Assembly: GCA_049322795.1 (NCBI GenBank)
Contig: JBMOQH010000019.1
Location: 124,001-188,000, forward strand
Reading direction: 5' to 3'
Length of the DNA: 64,000 nucleotides
Origin: Immundisolibacter sp049322795
GTDB lineage: Bacteria; Pseudomonadota; Gammaproteobacteria; Immundisolibacterales; Immundisolibacteraceae
A program made the position numbers and the translations under genes. The notes beneath the pieces are model-generated. The model had not been told where the DNA came from. It did not search any database and saw nothing but the letters and a program-made list of their open reading frames with translations. Shown piece after piece: positions 55,275 to 63,189 of this stretch. How positions within the stretch are numbered: the stretch's first letter is position 1; the number at the start of each line of letters is the position of its first letter.

Positions 55275-55284
55275 GGAGAACGCG

Positions 55285-57411
55285 ATGATCGATTACCGCG
55301 TGGACGGCGACGGCATCGCCATCCTGACCTGGGACGTGCCCGGCGCGTCCGTGAACACGCTCACCGACGCCTCCACCGCCGCCTACGTGGCGGCCGTGGA
55401 CAAGGCGCTGGCCGACCCCGCCGTCAAGGGCATCGTCGTCACCAGCGCCAAGAAGGATTTCATCGCCGGCGCCGACGTGCAGGACTTCCTGGCCGACCGC
55501 TCGCTCGCCAAGCTCGAGGCCGGCAGCCGCGCCATCAACAAGGTTTTCCGGCGGCTGGAGACGGCCGGCAAGCCGATGGTCGCCGCCATCAACGGCACGG
55601 CGCTGGGCGGCGGTCTGGAACTCGCGCTGGCCTGCCATTACCGCATCGCGGCGGACAATCCCAAGAGCCGTATCGGCCTGCCGGAAGTCACGCTCGGCGT
55701 GCTGCCGGGCGCCGGCGGCACGCAGCGCCTGTCGCGCCTGATCGGCATCCGCGCGGCGGTGCCGCTGCTGGTGGAAGGCACGCGCCTGCCGGTGGCCGAT
55801 GCGCTCAAGGCCGGCATCGTGCACGCGGTGGTGCCGGCCGGCGAGCTGATCGACAAGTCCAAGGCGTGGATCCTGGCCGGCGGCAAGGCCGAGCAGCCGT
55901 GGGACCGCAAGGGCTTTCGCGTGCCCGGCGGCGACTTGAGCAACCCGCAGGTGCAGGAGTTCATGTCGGTGGCCGTGGCCAAGGTGCACGAGCGCACCGC
56001 CGGCAACTACCCGGCGCCGAAGAACATCCTGTCCTGCGTCTACGAGGGCGTGTCCTCGCCCATCGACGCCGGGCTCGACATCGAAAGCCGCTATTTCGGC
56101 GTCACGGCCAGTACCGTGCAGGCCGAAAACCTCATCCGCAGCGGTTTTCTGGCGCTCAACGACGCCCGCAAGCTCAAGGCGCGGCCCAAGGACGTGCCGC
56201 GGGCCGAGTTCCGCAAGGTGGGCGTGCTGGGCGCGGGGCTGATGGGCAGCGGCATCGCGCATGCCTGCGCCACGGCCGGACTCGACACCGTGCTGCTGGA
56301 CCGCGAGCAGGCGCTGGCCGAACGCGGCAAGGCCCACGCCGACAAGCTGCTGACGCGCGAGGTGGAACGCGGCCGGCTGGACGAGGCCGGCCGCGCGGCG
56401 GCGCTCGCCCGCATCACCCCGACCACCGATTACGCCGCGCTGGCCGGCTGCGAGCTGGTGGTCGAGGCGGTGTTCGAGCAGCGCGACATCAAGGCCGACG
56501 CCACGCGCAGGACCGCGCAGGCTACTGGGCCCGACATCCTGTTCGCCTCCAACACCTCCACGCTGCCGATCACGGGTCTGGCCGAGCACTGGCCGCGGCC
56601 GGAAAACTTCATCGGCCTGCACTTCTTCTCGCCGGTGCACCGCATGGCGCTGGTGGAGGTGATCCGCGGCCGCGAGACCTCGGACACGTGCCTCGCCCAG
56701 GCGCTCGATTTCGTCGCCCGCATCGGCAAGACGCCGGTGGTGGTCAACGACAGCCGTGGTTTCTTCACCAGCCGTGTGTTCAGCACCTACTTCGAGGAGG
56801 GCATGGCCCTGCTGGCCGAGGGCGTGGCCCCGGCCTTGATCGAGAACGCCGGCCGCCACAGCGGCATGCCGCTCGGCCCGCTGGCGGTGGCCGACGAGGT
56901 GGCGCTCGACCTGCTGCAGAAGGTGATCGCGCAGACGCGGGCGGATCTGGGCAGCGCCTACGCGCCGCCGCCGTCGGCGCCGGTGGTCGAGCTGTTCGTC
57001 GAAAAACTCGGCCGGGTGGGCAAGAAGGTCGGCAAGGGTTTTTACGATTACTCCGACGCCGGCCGGCGCCTGTGGCCGGGGCTGGCGGAGCACTTCCCGC
57101 GCGCCGCCGAGCAGCCGGACGTGGACAGCGTCAAGCAGCGCCTGCTGCACATCCAGGCGGTGGAGGCGGTGCGCTGTCTTGCCGAAGGCGTGGTGGCCAA
57201 CACCACCGACGGCGACGTCGCCTCGCTGCTCGGCTGGGGCTTTCCGGCCTGGGCGGGCGGCGTTTTCTCGTATATCGACACGGTTGGCGTGGACCGCTTC
57301 GTGGCCGACTGCGAGGCGCTTGCCGCGCGCGTCGGGCCGCGCTTTGCGCCGCCGGAGCTGCTCAGGAAGCTGGTCGGCACCGGCACCCCGCTGCGCGCCG
57401 CCGGTCGCTGA
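55285..57411 (+). CDS. FadB/FadJ-type enoyl-CoA hydratase / 3-hydroxyacyl-CoA dehydrogenase
   Basis: Bifunctional beta-oxidation alpha subunit (708 aa). N-terminal crotonase domain: KDFIAGADVQDF, NGTALGGGLELALAC and IGLPEVTLGVLPGAGGTQRL with both catalytic Glu. Then the NAD-binding GVLGAGLMGSGIAHAC (near residue 312) and the dehydrogenase catalytic FIGLHFFSPVHRM. Two C-terminal helical domains follow, with KGFYDYSDAG. Coupled to the thiolase as in fatty acid oxidation complexes. With BadI-like ring opening downstream it would process pimeloyl-type CoA esters as well. Confidence 0.94.
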   Translation: MIDYRVDGDGIAILTWDVPGASVNTLTDASTAAYVAAVDKALADPAVKGIVVTSAKKDFIAGADVQDFLADRSLAKLEAGSRAINKVFRRLETAGKPMVAAINGTALGGGLELALACHYRIAADNPKSRIGLPEVTLGVLPGAGGTQRLSRLIGIRAAVPLLVEGTRLPVADALKAGIVHAVVPAGELIDKSKAWILAGGKAEQPWDRKGFRVPGGDLSNPQVQEFMSVAVAKVHERTAGNYPAPKNILSCVYEGVSSPIDAGLDIESRYFGVTASTVQAENLIRSGFLALNDARKLKARPKDVPRAEFRKVGVLGAGLMGSGIAHACATAGLDTVLLDREQALAERGKAHADKLLTREVERGRLDEAGRAAALARITPTTDYAALAGCELVVEAVFEQRDIKADATRRTAQATGPDILFASNTSTLPITGLAEHWPRPENFIGLHFFSPVHRMALVEVIRGRETSDTCLAQALDFVARIGKTPVVVNDSRGFFTSRVFSTYFEEGMALLAEGVAPALIENAGRHSGMPLGPLAVADEVALDLLQKVIAQTRADLGSAYAPPPSAPVVELFVEKLGRVGKKVGKGFYDYSDAGRRLWPGLAEHFPRAAEQPDVDSVKQRLLHIQAVEAVRCLAEGVVANTTDGDVASLLGWGFPAWAGGVFSYIDTVGVDRFVADCEALAARVGPRFAPPELLRKLVGTGTPLRAAGR

Positions 57412-57451
57412 TCGATCACATCGGATCAAGCACTTATCAAGGAGTTTTTTC

Positions 57452-58237
57452 GTGGATTACCAGGATCTGCTTTACACCGAACAGGACGGCGTCGCCACCA
57501 TCACCATCAACCGGCCGGAGGTCTACAACGCCTTCCGCGCGCAGACGGTGGAGGAGCTGATCCACGCCTTCCAGCGCGCCGGCTGGAACCCCGACATCGG
57601 CGTCATCGTGCTGACCGGCGCCGGCGACAAGGCGTTCTGCACCGGCGGTGACCAGAAATCCCACGCCGGCAGCTACGGCGGGCGCGGCACGATTGGTCTG
57701 CCGGTCGAGGAGCTGCACACCGTCATCCGCGACGTGCCGAAGCCCGTCATCGCCCGCGTGCAGGGCTTCGCCATCGGCGGCGGCAACGTGCTGGCGCTGC
57801 TGTGCGACCTGACCATCGCGTCGGACAAGGCGCAGTTCGGGCAGGTCGGCCCCAAGATGGGCTCGGTCGATCCGGGCTTTGGCACGGCCTATCTCGCGCG
57901 CGCCGTCGGCGAGAAAAAGGCGCGCGAGATCTGGTACCTGTGCCGCCGCTACAAGGCCGACGAGGCCGAGCGCATGGGCCTGGTCAACCGGGTGGTGCCG
58001 CACGATGAGCTCGACGCCGAGGTCGCCGCCTGGTGCGCCGAGATCATGGCCAAGAGCCCGACGGCGCTGGCCATCGCCAAGCGCTCGTTCAACGCCGACA
58101 GCGAGCAGATTCGCGGCCAGGCCGCCATGGGCCTGCAGGCGCTGTCGCTGTACTACGACACCGCGGAATCGAAAGAGGGCGTCGCCGCCTTCAACGAAAA
58201 GCGCACGCCCGACTTCCGCAAGTTCCACAAGAAATGA
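57452..58237 (+). CDS. badI: 2-ketocyclohexanecarboxyl-CoA hydrolase-like crotonase (BadI)
   Basis: A 261-residue crotonase of the MenB/BadI branch. FCTGGDQKSHAGSYGGRG, DVPKPVIARVQGFAIGGGN and GPKMGSVDPGFGTAYLAR correspond closely to BadI, which hydrolytically opens the ring of 2-ketocyclohexane-1-carboxyl-CoA to pimelyl-CoA by a retro-Dieckmann reaction. Asp140 in GSVDPG and Tyr in LSLYYDTAES match its active site. GTG start with AAGGAG upstream. MenB or another 2-ketocyclic acyl-CoA hydrolase is the alternative, but no menaquinone genes are near. Confidence 0.8.
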   Translation: MDYQDLLYTEQDGVATITINRPEVYNAFRAQTVEELIHAFQRAGWNPDIGVIVLTGAGDKAFCTGGDQKSHAGSYGGRGTIGLPVEELHTVIRDVPKPVIARVQGFAIGGGNVLALLCDLTIASDKAQFGQVGPKMGSVDPGFGTAYLARAVGEKKAREIWYLCRRYKADEAERMGLVNRVVPHDELDAEVAAWCAEIMAKSPTALAIAKRSFNADSEQIRGQAAMGLQALSLYYDTAESKEGVAAFNEKRTPDFRKFHKK

Positions 58238-59106
58238 CCCTCGACGCCCCGGACTGGTTCAACGAGGCCGTCGGCACCCCGGCCGAACCGGTCTGGGTGC
58301 CGATCGACGGCTGCACCATCCACTACCGCCGCTGGGGCGAGTCCGGCCCGCCGCTGCTGCTGGTGCACGGCGGCGGCGCGCACAGCCACTGGTGGGATTT
58401 CATCGCGCCGTTTCTGGCCGTCGATCACCGCGTGGCGGCCATGGACCTGTCCGGCATGGGCGAGAGCGGCCGGCGCGAGCAGTACGCGCTGGACGACTTT
58501 GCCGCCGAGGCGATCGGCGTGTGCGAGCACGCCGGCTTCGGCGCGGACGTGACCTTGGTCGGCCACAGCCTGGGCGGGGCGGTTTGCCTGCGCGCGGCGG
58601 CCAACCGACCGGAGCGGGTCGGGGGCCTGGTGATGGCCGACTCGCCGATCCGCCCGCCGGGGTTTCAGTTCCCCGGCACGGCGAGAAACCCGCTGCGCCA
58701 GCCGCGGCGCGACTACCCGGACTTCGACAGCGCGCTCAGCCGCTTTCGGCTGATCCCGGAACAGCCGTGCGAGAACGGCTACATCCTGGACTACATCGGC
58801 CGGCGCTCGATCATGGAGACCCCGGACGGCTACTGGACCTGGAAGTTCGACGACCGCGGCCTGGCCCACATCAAGGTCGGCGAGCAGGCCGAGGAACTGC
58901 GCGCGCTGCGCTGCCGCATCGGCATCCTGTACGGCGACAGGAGCAAACTGTTCCCGCCCGAGGTGCGCGCCTATGTGCACCAGCTGGTGGACCGGCGCGG
59001 CCCGGTGGCGGCCATTCCCGAGTCGCACCACCATCTGTTCCTGGACCAGCCGCTCGCCTTCGTGGCGGCGCTGCGCACCCTGCTGGCGGACTGGCACTCG
59101 CTTTAA
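58234..59106 (+). CDS. alpha/beta hydrolase
   Basis: A 290-residue alpha/beta hydrolase: LLVHGGGAHSHWWDF (oxyanion), VGHSLGGAVCLRA (nucleophile Ser), GILYGDRSKLF (acid) and PESHHHLFLDQP (His). ATGA overlap with the badI-like gene shows tight coupling, so it probably acts on the same pathway, perhaps as a thioesterase or on a cyclic ester. Last gene of the operon. The closest terminator (59126-59158) is T-rich only on the opposite strand. Confidence 0.83.
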   Translation: MTLDAPDWFNEAVGTPAEPVWVPIDGCTIHYRRWGESGPPLLLVHGGGAHSHWWDFIAPFLAVDHRVAAMDLSGMGESGRREQYALDDFAAEAIGVCEHAGFGADVTLVGHSLGGAVCLRAAANRPERVGGLVMADSPIRPPGFQFPGTARNPLRQPRRDYPDFDSALSRFRLIPEQPCENGYILDYIGRRSIMETPDGYWTWKFDDRGLAHIKVGEQAEELRALRCRIGILYGDRSKLFPPEVRAYVHQLVDRRGPVAAIPESHHHLFLDQPLAFVAALRTLLADWHSL

Positions 59107-59125
59107 GTCACTGACATACAGGGAC

Positions 59126-59158
59126 AAAAAAAAGCCCGATCGCCGAAGCGGCCGGGCT
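59126..59158 (-). terminator. strong intrinsic terminator (minus strand)
   Basis: On the minus strand AGCCCG-GCCG-CTT-CGGC-CGGGCT style pairing (six plus four base pairs with a 3-base bulge) is followed by eight T residues. It terminates transcription coming from the rnfH side; the plus-strand hydrolase may use the hairpin too. Confidence 0.85.
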
Positions 59159-59211
59159 GAAAGAGTAACCCGCTCAGGGAGGGGAAGCGGGTGATACCTC
59201 GCAGAGGTCTC
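59126..59211 (-). ncRNA. candidate small RNA with a C-rich loop
   Basis: Between rnfH and the hydrolase, the minus strand reads as a compact roughly 86-nt RNA. It has an ACCTC/GAGGT hairpin (59196-59208) and a 7-bp hairpin ACCCGCT/AGCGGGT (59168-59174/59186-59192) whose 11-nt loop is TCCCCTCCCTG, then the intrinsic terminator. The loop complements purine-rich ribosome sites. The layout recalls C-rich-loop regulators such as Xanthomonas sX13. No ORF is present. The 5' end is estimated from an upstream sigma-E-like promoter. Confidence 0.55.
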
Positions 59212-59217
59212 GCAAAC

Positions 59218-59246
59218 TAAGACCGGGGGCCACGGCGAAAAGTTTC
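59218..59246 (-). promoter_or_regulatory. sigma-E-like promoter for the candidate small RNA
   Basis: Minus strand GAAACTT (59246-59240), a 16-base spacer, then GTCTTA (59223-59218). This is close to the envelope-stress sigma-E pattern GGAACTT-N15/16-GTCTAA. It overlaps the final codon of rnfH. Confidence 0.4.
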
Positions 59247-59514
59247 ACCGTCCGGGGCGTTTTTTTTCGGCCACCGCCGCACGGCGCCGCCGCGCGATTT
59301 TCGGGTCCACCCGCAGCGGCTGATAAAGCTCCAGGCGGTCGCCGTTCGCAAGCGGCGCATCCTCGGCAATCATCCGGCCAAACAGGCCAATGCCCCCCTC
59401 CCCCGCCACAAACCCGCCGGCTCGCAGTGCCTCGCGCGCCGTTGCGCCAACTGGCAATTCCAGCGGCACCATGCGGCAGTCGACGCCGTCGAGCCAGGCA
59501 AGCTCGACCCGCAT
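59245..59514 (-). CDS. rnfH: RnfH-family ubiquitin-like protein
   Basis: An 89-residue beta-grasp protein of the RnfH/RatB family: MRVELAWLDG at the start, the mid segment LPVGATAREALRAGG and a closing LELYQPLRVDPKIARRRRA. It is usually adjacent to ratA and smpB, as here; molecular role unresolved. The ATG at 59512-59514, four bases after the ratA stop, is chosen; an in-frame ATG at 59532 would overlap ratA. Confidence 0.87.
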   Translation of the reverse strand: MRVELAWLDGVDCRMVPLELPVGATAREALRAGGFVAGEGGIGLFGRMIAEDAPLANGDRLELYQPLRVDPKIARRRRAAVAEKKRPGR

Positions 59515-59518
59515 CGTG

Positions 59519-59977
59519 TCAGCGGCGGCCATGCAGAACGTCCGCGCGGCGGCAGAAGCAATCGACCAGCCCGTCGGCCACCACGCCGAGCACGGCCCCC
59601 AGGGCCGCACCGAGCAGCCGGCCGGCAAGCGCGTAGGACAGATGAAAGCCGACGCGCGTCTGCGGCCGGGACGCGAGCGCGTCGAGCTCGTCAAACGCCC
59701 ACACGGCGTGAAAACGACTGAACGGCCCCTCCACCAGACGCAGTTCCACGCGCCGGTGTGGCTCGAGCAGGTTGCGGGTGGTGACGCGCTTGTGCAGGCC
59801 GGCCATCGACATATCGAGGCTGGCGAGCATGCTCGTGTCGTCCCGATCCAGAACGTGCGCCGCCGCGCACCACGGGAGGAACTGCGGATAGGACTCCACG
59901 TCGTTGACCAGCTGGAACATGTCCTGCGCGGTGTGCGCCACCACCACCGATTTGCGTATCTCGCGCGTCGCCGCCAT
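59519..59977 (-). CDS. ratA: RatA / START-domain (COQ10-like) protein
   Basis: A 152-residue START-fold protein. VAHTAQDMFQLVNDVESYPQFLPWC is the family signature. In E. coli RatA is reported to affect 70S assembly, while the fold relates to Coq10 ubiquinone-binding proteins. It is divergent from smpB with about 105 bases between, the conserved gammaproteobacterial order. Confidence 0.9.
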   Translation of the reverse strand: MAATREIRKSVVVAHTAQDMFQLVNDVESYPQFLPWCAAAHVLDRDDTSMLASLDMSMAGLHKRVTTRNLLEPHRRVELRLVEGPFSRFHAVWAFDELDALASRPQTRVGFHLSYALAGRLLGAALGAVLGVVADGLVDCFCRRADVLHGRR

Positions 59978-60082
59978 TCCGTCGTCCCGTGGCCAACTCC
60001 ATCTTGGCCAGCATGATAACCAAGCCGCCCGCGCCGGCCGGTTCCCCTACAATGCCGGGCCCTGCACGCCGGCCGCCCGTCC

Positions 60083-60544
60083 ATGTCCAGCTCCGCCAGC
60101 ATCGTCGTCAACAAAAAGGCGCGCCACGACTACTTCATCGAGGACCGCTTCGAGGCCGGCATCGCGCTCGAAGGCTGGGAGGTCAAGAGCCTGCGCGCCG
60201 GGCGCGTGCAGCTGGTGGACAGCTACGTGATCATGAAAAACAACGACGCCTGGCTGATCGGCGCGCTGATCACGCCGCTGCCGACCGTCTCCACCCACTA
60301 CGAGCCCGACCCGCGCCGCACGCGCAAGCTGCTGCTGCACCGCGAGGAGCTGAACAAGCTGATCGGCGCCGTCGAGCGCAAGGGCTACACGCTGCTGGCG
60401 CTGTCCCTGTACTGGAAGCGCGGCCTGTGCAAGGTGGAGCTGGGCCTCGCCAAGGGCAAGCAGGCGCACGACAAGCGCGACAGCGAGCGCGACCGCGACT
60501 GGCAGCGCGAGCGCGGCCGGATCCTCAAATCCGCCAAGCGCTGA
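60083..60544 (+). CDS. smpB: SsrA-binding protein SmpB
   Basis: OB-fold partner of tmRNA in ribosome rescue (153 aa). NKKARHDYFIEDRFEAGIAL, EVKSLRAGRVQLVDSYV and the central LSLYWKRGLCKVELGLAKGK are diagnostic. The basic C-terminal tail (RDWQRERGRILKSAKR) mimics mRNA in the A site. Its RNA partner starts 66 bases downstream. Confidence 0.97.
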   Translation: MSSSASIVVNKKARHDYFIEDRFEAGIALEGWEVKSLRAGRVQLVDSYVIMKNNDAWLIGALITPLPTVSTHYEPDPRRTRKLLLHREELNKLIGAVERKGYTLLALSLYWKRGLCKVELGLAKGKQAHDKRDSERDRDWQRERGRILKSAKR

Positions 60545-60610
60545 CGCAAAAAATATTTCGTCTGGCCGGGAACCGCCGGCGGGCGTACCATGTCTCAGTC
60601 AACGATACAT

Positions 60611-60969
60611 GGGGGCGACCTGGCTTCGACGTGGGTTGCGAACCCTGAGGTGCATGCCGAGGTGCAGTGACCTCGTAAATCACGCTGCAAAAAGATAGTT
60701 GCCAACGACGACAACTACGCACTCGCTGCTTAAAACCCAGTAGGGTGCCGTCTGACTGGATGTGCCGATGCGTCCGGGGTTCAGGCGTCGACTCACACCG
60801 GCTCGCGGTGCGGCCTGCCTGGAGCCAACCCGTCAAAACCTTACAGGATCGCCGGTAGCCTTCCCTGCCCGTCGGGTGGCGGCCGGTTAAAACAATAGAC
60901 TGGGATAAGCATGTAGAGCCGAAGGCAGAGGACTTGCGGACGCGGGTTCGATTCCCGCCGCCTCCACCA
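60611..60969 (+). ncRNA. ssrA: transfer-messenger RNA (tmRNA)
   Basis: One-piece tmRNA of 359 nt. The 5' end GGGGGCGACCTGGCTTCGAC and 3' end GGGTTCGATTCCCGCC...CCA form the tRNA-Ala-like domain, and CCA is encoded (60967-60969). The resume codon GCC is at 60701, and the tag reads ANDDNYALAA with TAA at 60731-60733. Pseudoknot regions follow. Adds a degradation tag to stalled peptides with SmpB. Confidence 0.98.
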
Positions 60970-60974
60970 ACACC

Positions 60975-61005
60975 AAAGGCCAACAGTTCGCTGTTGGCCT
61001 TTTTT
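60975..61005 (+). terminator. intrinsic terminator of ssrA
   Basis: Perfect stem AAAGGCCAACAG and CTGTTGGCCTTT with a TTCG tetraloop, followed by further T residues, six bases after the tmRNA CCA end. Confidence 0.95.
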
Positions 61006-61119
61006 CTTGCCTGGTGACGCAGGTTTCAAGGTCGCGAAGATCCACTCGGCAATCGTGTCGAGCAGAGAAGTTCGCGCGGTCAGGTAGTCGACGACCGCCT
61101 CGCCGAGGTTAAGGGCCAT
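61006..61119 (-). other. possible truncated ORF at the BREX island/tmRNA junction
   Basis: An ATG at 61119, 18 bases downstream of the brxL stop on the same strand, opens a frame whose first 40 or so residues look protein-like (NLGEAVVDYLTARTSLLD, then helix-like). It then runs into the antisense of the tmRNA terminator and tmRNA. It may be the 5' remnant of a gene cut at the island edge. No ribosome site is obvious and no family is recognised. Confidence 0.3.
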
Positions 61120-61137
61120 AGTGTTGTTTCGCTTGGG

Positions 61138-63186
61138 TCACTCGGCCATGGCCTTCAACAGCGCGTCGCGGGCGTCGGAGTAGAACTGGATGTCGATCTT
61201 GGTCGCCATGTCGTCGGACAAGTCGACCAACTGACGCCGACACGCCACCGGCATCAGCAGCGACGTCGCGCCTTTCTCAACGGCGATCTCGGCGATCGTG
61301 ACCGCGTTGTGGACCGGTTCGATCGAGCCCCCGAGGTTGATCTCGCCAACGATGATCAGGCCGCCGCGCACGCTTCGCTTCAAGAGCGAGGTGCAAAGGG
61401 CCACCAACGAGGCCACGCCGAGCTTCGCCCCAGACTTTGCCGCGTCAAACGCCCGAAGCTGTACCGTGAACTCGTGCTGCCTGGGGTCCTTGTCGCCAAC
61501 CAGCTGCATGGACCTGGCGTACAGGTTCTGCTCGGCGAAGCCGATGCTCTCGCGAAACGCGGGAGGAATCGGCTTGTTGAGCACCTTCACACCTGACCCA
61601 GGGCCTTCGTTGACCTCGATGCGGTAGAGGCCGGAGTTCTCCTCGCCGCCGCCGGGGCTGATGGTCCACACCTGACCGGGCTCCAGCGGGTCGCCGCCGA
61701 TGCTGTTTTCGCTTTGCAGCTCTGGCGTAGAGACGAACTTCTCGACGCCGTCGGCGCCCATGACGTAGCTGAAATGGGTGTTCCGAAACTCGGCGGCACC
61801 GACCCGCTTCTGTTGCTCCTTGACGCGGCGCCGGACCTCCATGGCGATGCGGACGGCCCATTCCAGGTCTTCGTCGGGGACCGGGACATCCGCGCTTGGG
61901 TACAGCAGCTTCAGCAAGCCGCTGACCGTCTTGTTGACCGCGTTCGTGTCCCGGCCAGACAGGGCGCCGCCAAAGAAAACGCGGTTCTGCAGCTCGCTCA
62001 CCCGGCTCTGGTTCCGCAGCTGGCTCCAGCATTCGGACAGGAAGTCGCTGACCAGGCCGAAGTGATTCGTGACCAGGTCCTTGTTGATCTTGGGCACGTT
62101 CCAACCCGGCAAGAACGCATGGATGCGGTCCATGAAGGCGGTGTCGTCACGCATCTCCGGGGGCATGGGCCCAAACAGGTGCCCCACGCGTTGCTGGTGT
62201 TCCACATCGACGTCGAAGTTGCCGACCAAGACGATGCTGCCGTCCGCGCGGATGCTCTCCTTGCCGCGGCTGAACTCGCCGGACTCCATGTAGCCCTTCA
62301 TGATGTTCACGCCGTCCTTCTGGTCGAAGGAGATGCCTGACACCTCGTCGAAGCAGACCACGTCGTACTGGCACACCAGGCCTCGCCGGCCCTTGGCTGT
62401 GTTCTCCACGAACATCTTGGCCACCGTGGCTTTGCCCCCCGAGATCAGGTGGGCGTAAGGCGAAACCTGCTGGAACAGATGGCTCTTGCCCGTGCCGCGC
62501 GGACCGAGCTCCACCAGGTTGTAGTTGCGCTCCACAAAGGGAACCATGCGCAGGAGCAGGGCGTTTCGCTGGCGGTCGCTCAGCCCGCCGGACTCAATGC
62601 CGATGGATCGAAGCAGAAAGCACTTCCATTCTTCGGTGGTGAACGCCTCGCGGGCCTTGGCCAGGGTGTCCAACACGTCGCGCTTGGACAGCTGAATCTC
62701 CCGCAGCGACGTGATCCCAAACGGACGCCCTTTGGCCTCCTGGGCGATGGCCACATCGAACGTCACGCCCAGCTCGGCATAGAAGCCACCGGTCAACATG
62801 CGTTCGTGCTGGTTGACCAGCTCGCTGCTGATCCGCACATCGGTCAGCCGAAGGCTTGGCAGGCTGGCGACGTACTCGCCCTTGTTGTCCACGCGCGCGG
62901 TCACGAGGTCGATGATCTTCACCTCGCCGGTTTCCAGCGCCTTCGCCTTGAACAGCTCCTCCTCGCCGGCGCGCACCGTGCGGGACTTGAGCTGGCGCTG
63001 CACGATCTCGAGCCCCTCGTCGATCTCCTCCTGATCGGTGCTGGCGCAATAACGCCCGAGCATGAACTCGACAACGTAGGTGGGTACCGGAAACTGGCGA
63101 CTGAAGGTGCGGACCAGGTCTTTCCGGACCAGATACCCGTCCAGTACCGAGGCGGCTTTGTTGTCTATCTGATCCAGTTCGATCAT
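61138..63186 (-). CDS. brxL: BREX system Lon-like protease/AAA+ protein BrxL
   Basis: A 682-residue BrxL, a component of type 1 BREX anti-phage defence. The N-terminal part is BrxL-specific; the AAA+ core has Walker A ELGPRGTGKSH (about 227-236) and Walker B DVVCFDEVSG (Asp280-Glu281). The C-terminal Lon-type domain includes KLGVASLVALCTSLLKR and GEINLGGSIEPV. Known BrxL forms DNA-binding rings and is required for defence in some systems. It starts three bases after the pglZ stop and is the last BREX gene, next to tmRNA. Confidence 0.93.
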   Translation of the reverse strand: MIELDQIDNKAASVLDGYLVRKDLVRTFSRQFPVPTYVVEFMLGRYCASTDQEEIDEGLEIVQRQLKSRTVRAGEEELFKAKALETGEVKIIDLVTARVDNKGEYVASLPSLRLTDVRISSELVNQHERMLTGGFYAELGVTFDVAIAQEAKGRPFGITSLREIQLSKRDVLDTLAKAREAFTTEEWKCFLLRSIGIESGGLSDRQRNALLLRMVPFVERNYNLVELGPRGTGKSHLFQQVSPYAHLISGGKATVAKMFVENTAKGRRGLVCQYDVVCFDEVSGISFDQKDGVNIMKGYMESGEFSRGKESIRADGSIVLVGNFDVDVEHQQRVGHLFGPMPPEMRDDTAFMDRIHAFLPGWNVPKINKDLVTNHFGLVSDFLSECWSQLRNQSRVSELQNRVFFGGALSGRDTNAVNKTVSGLLKLLYPSADVPVPDEDLEWAVRIAMEVRRRVKEQQKRVGAAEFRNTHFSYVMGADGVEKFVSTPELQSENSIGGDPLEPGQVWTISPGGGEENSGLYRIEVNEGPGSGVKVLNKPIPPAFRESIGFAEQNLYARSMQLVGDKDPRQHEFTVQLRAFDAAKSGAKLGVASLVALCTSLLKRSVRGGLIIVGEINLGGSIEPVHNAVTIAEIAVEKGATSLLMPVACRRQLVDLSDDMATKIDIQFYSDARDALLKAMAE

Positions 63187-63189
63187 GCG

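Noticed and set aside
60841..60984. Minus-strand peptide ending in the antisense of tmRNA
   Set aside because: This part is the complement of the tmRNA 3' domain and terminator, a known source of spurious annotations.
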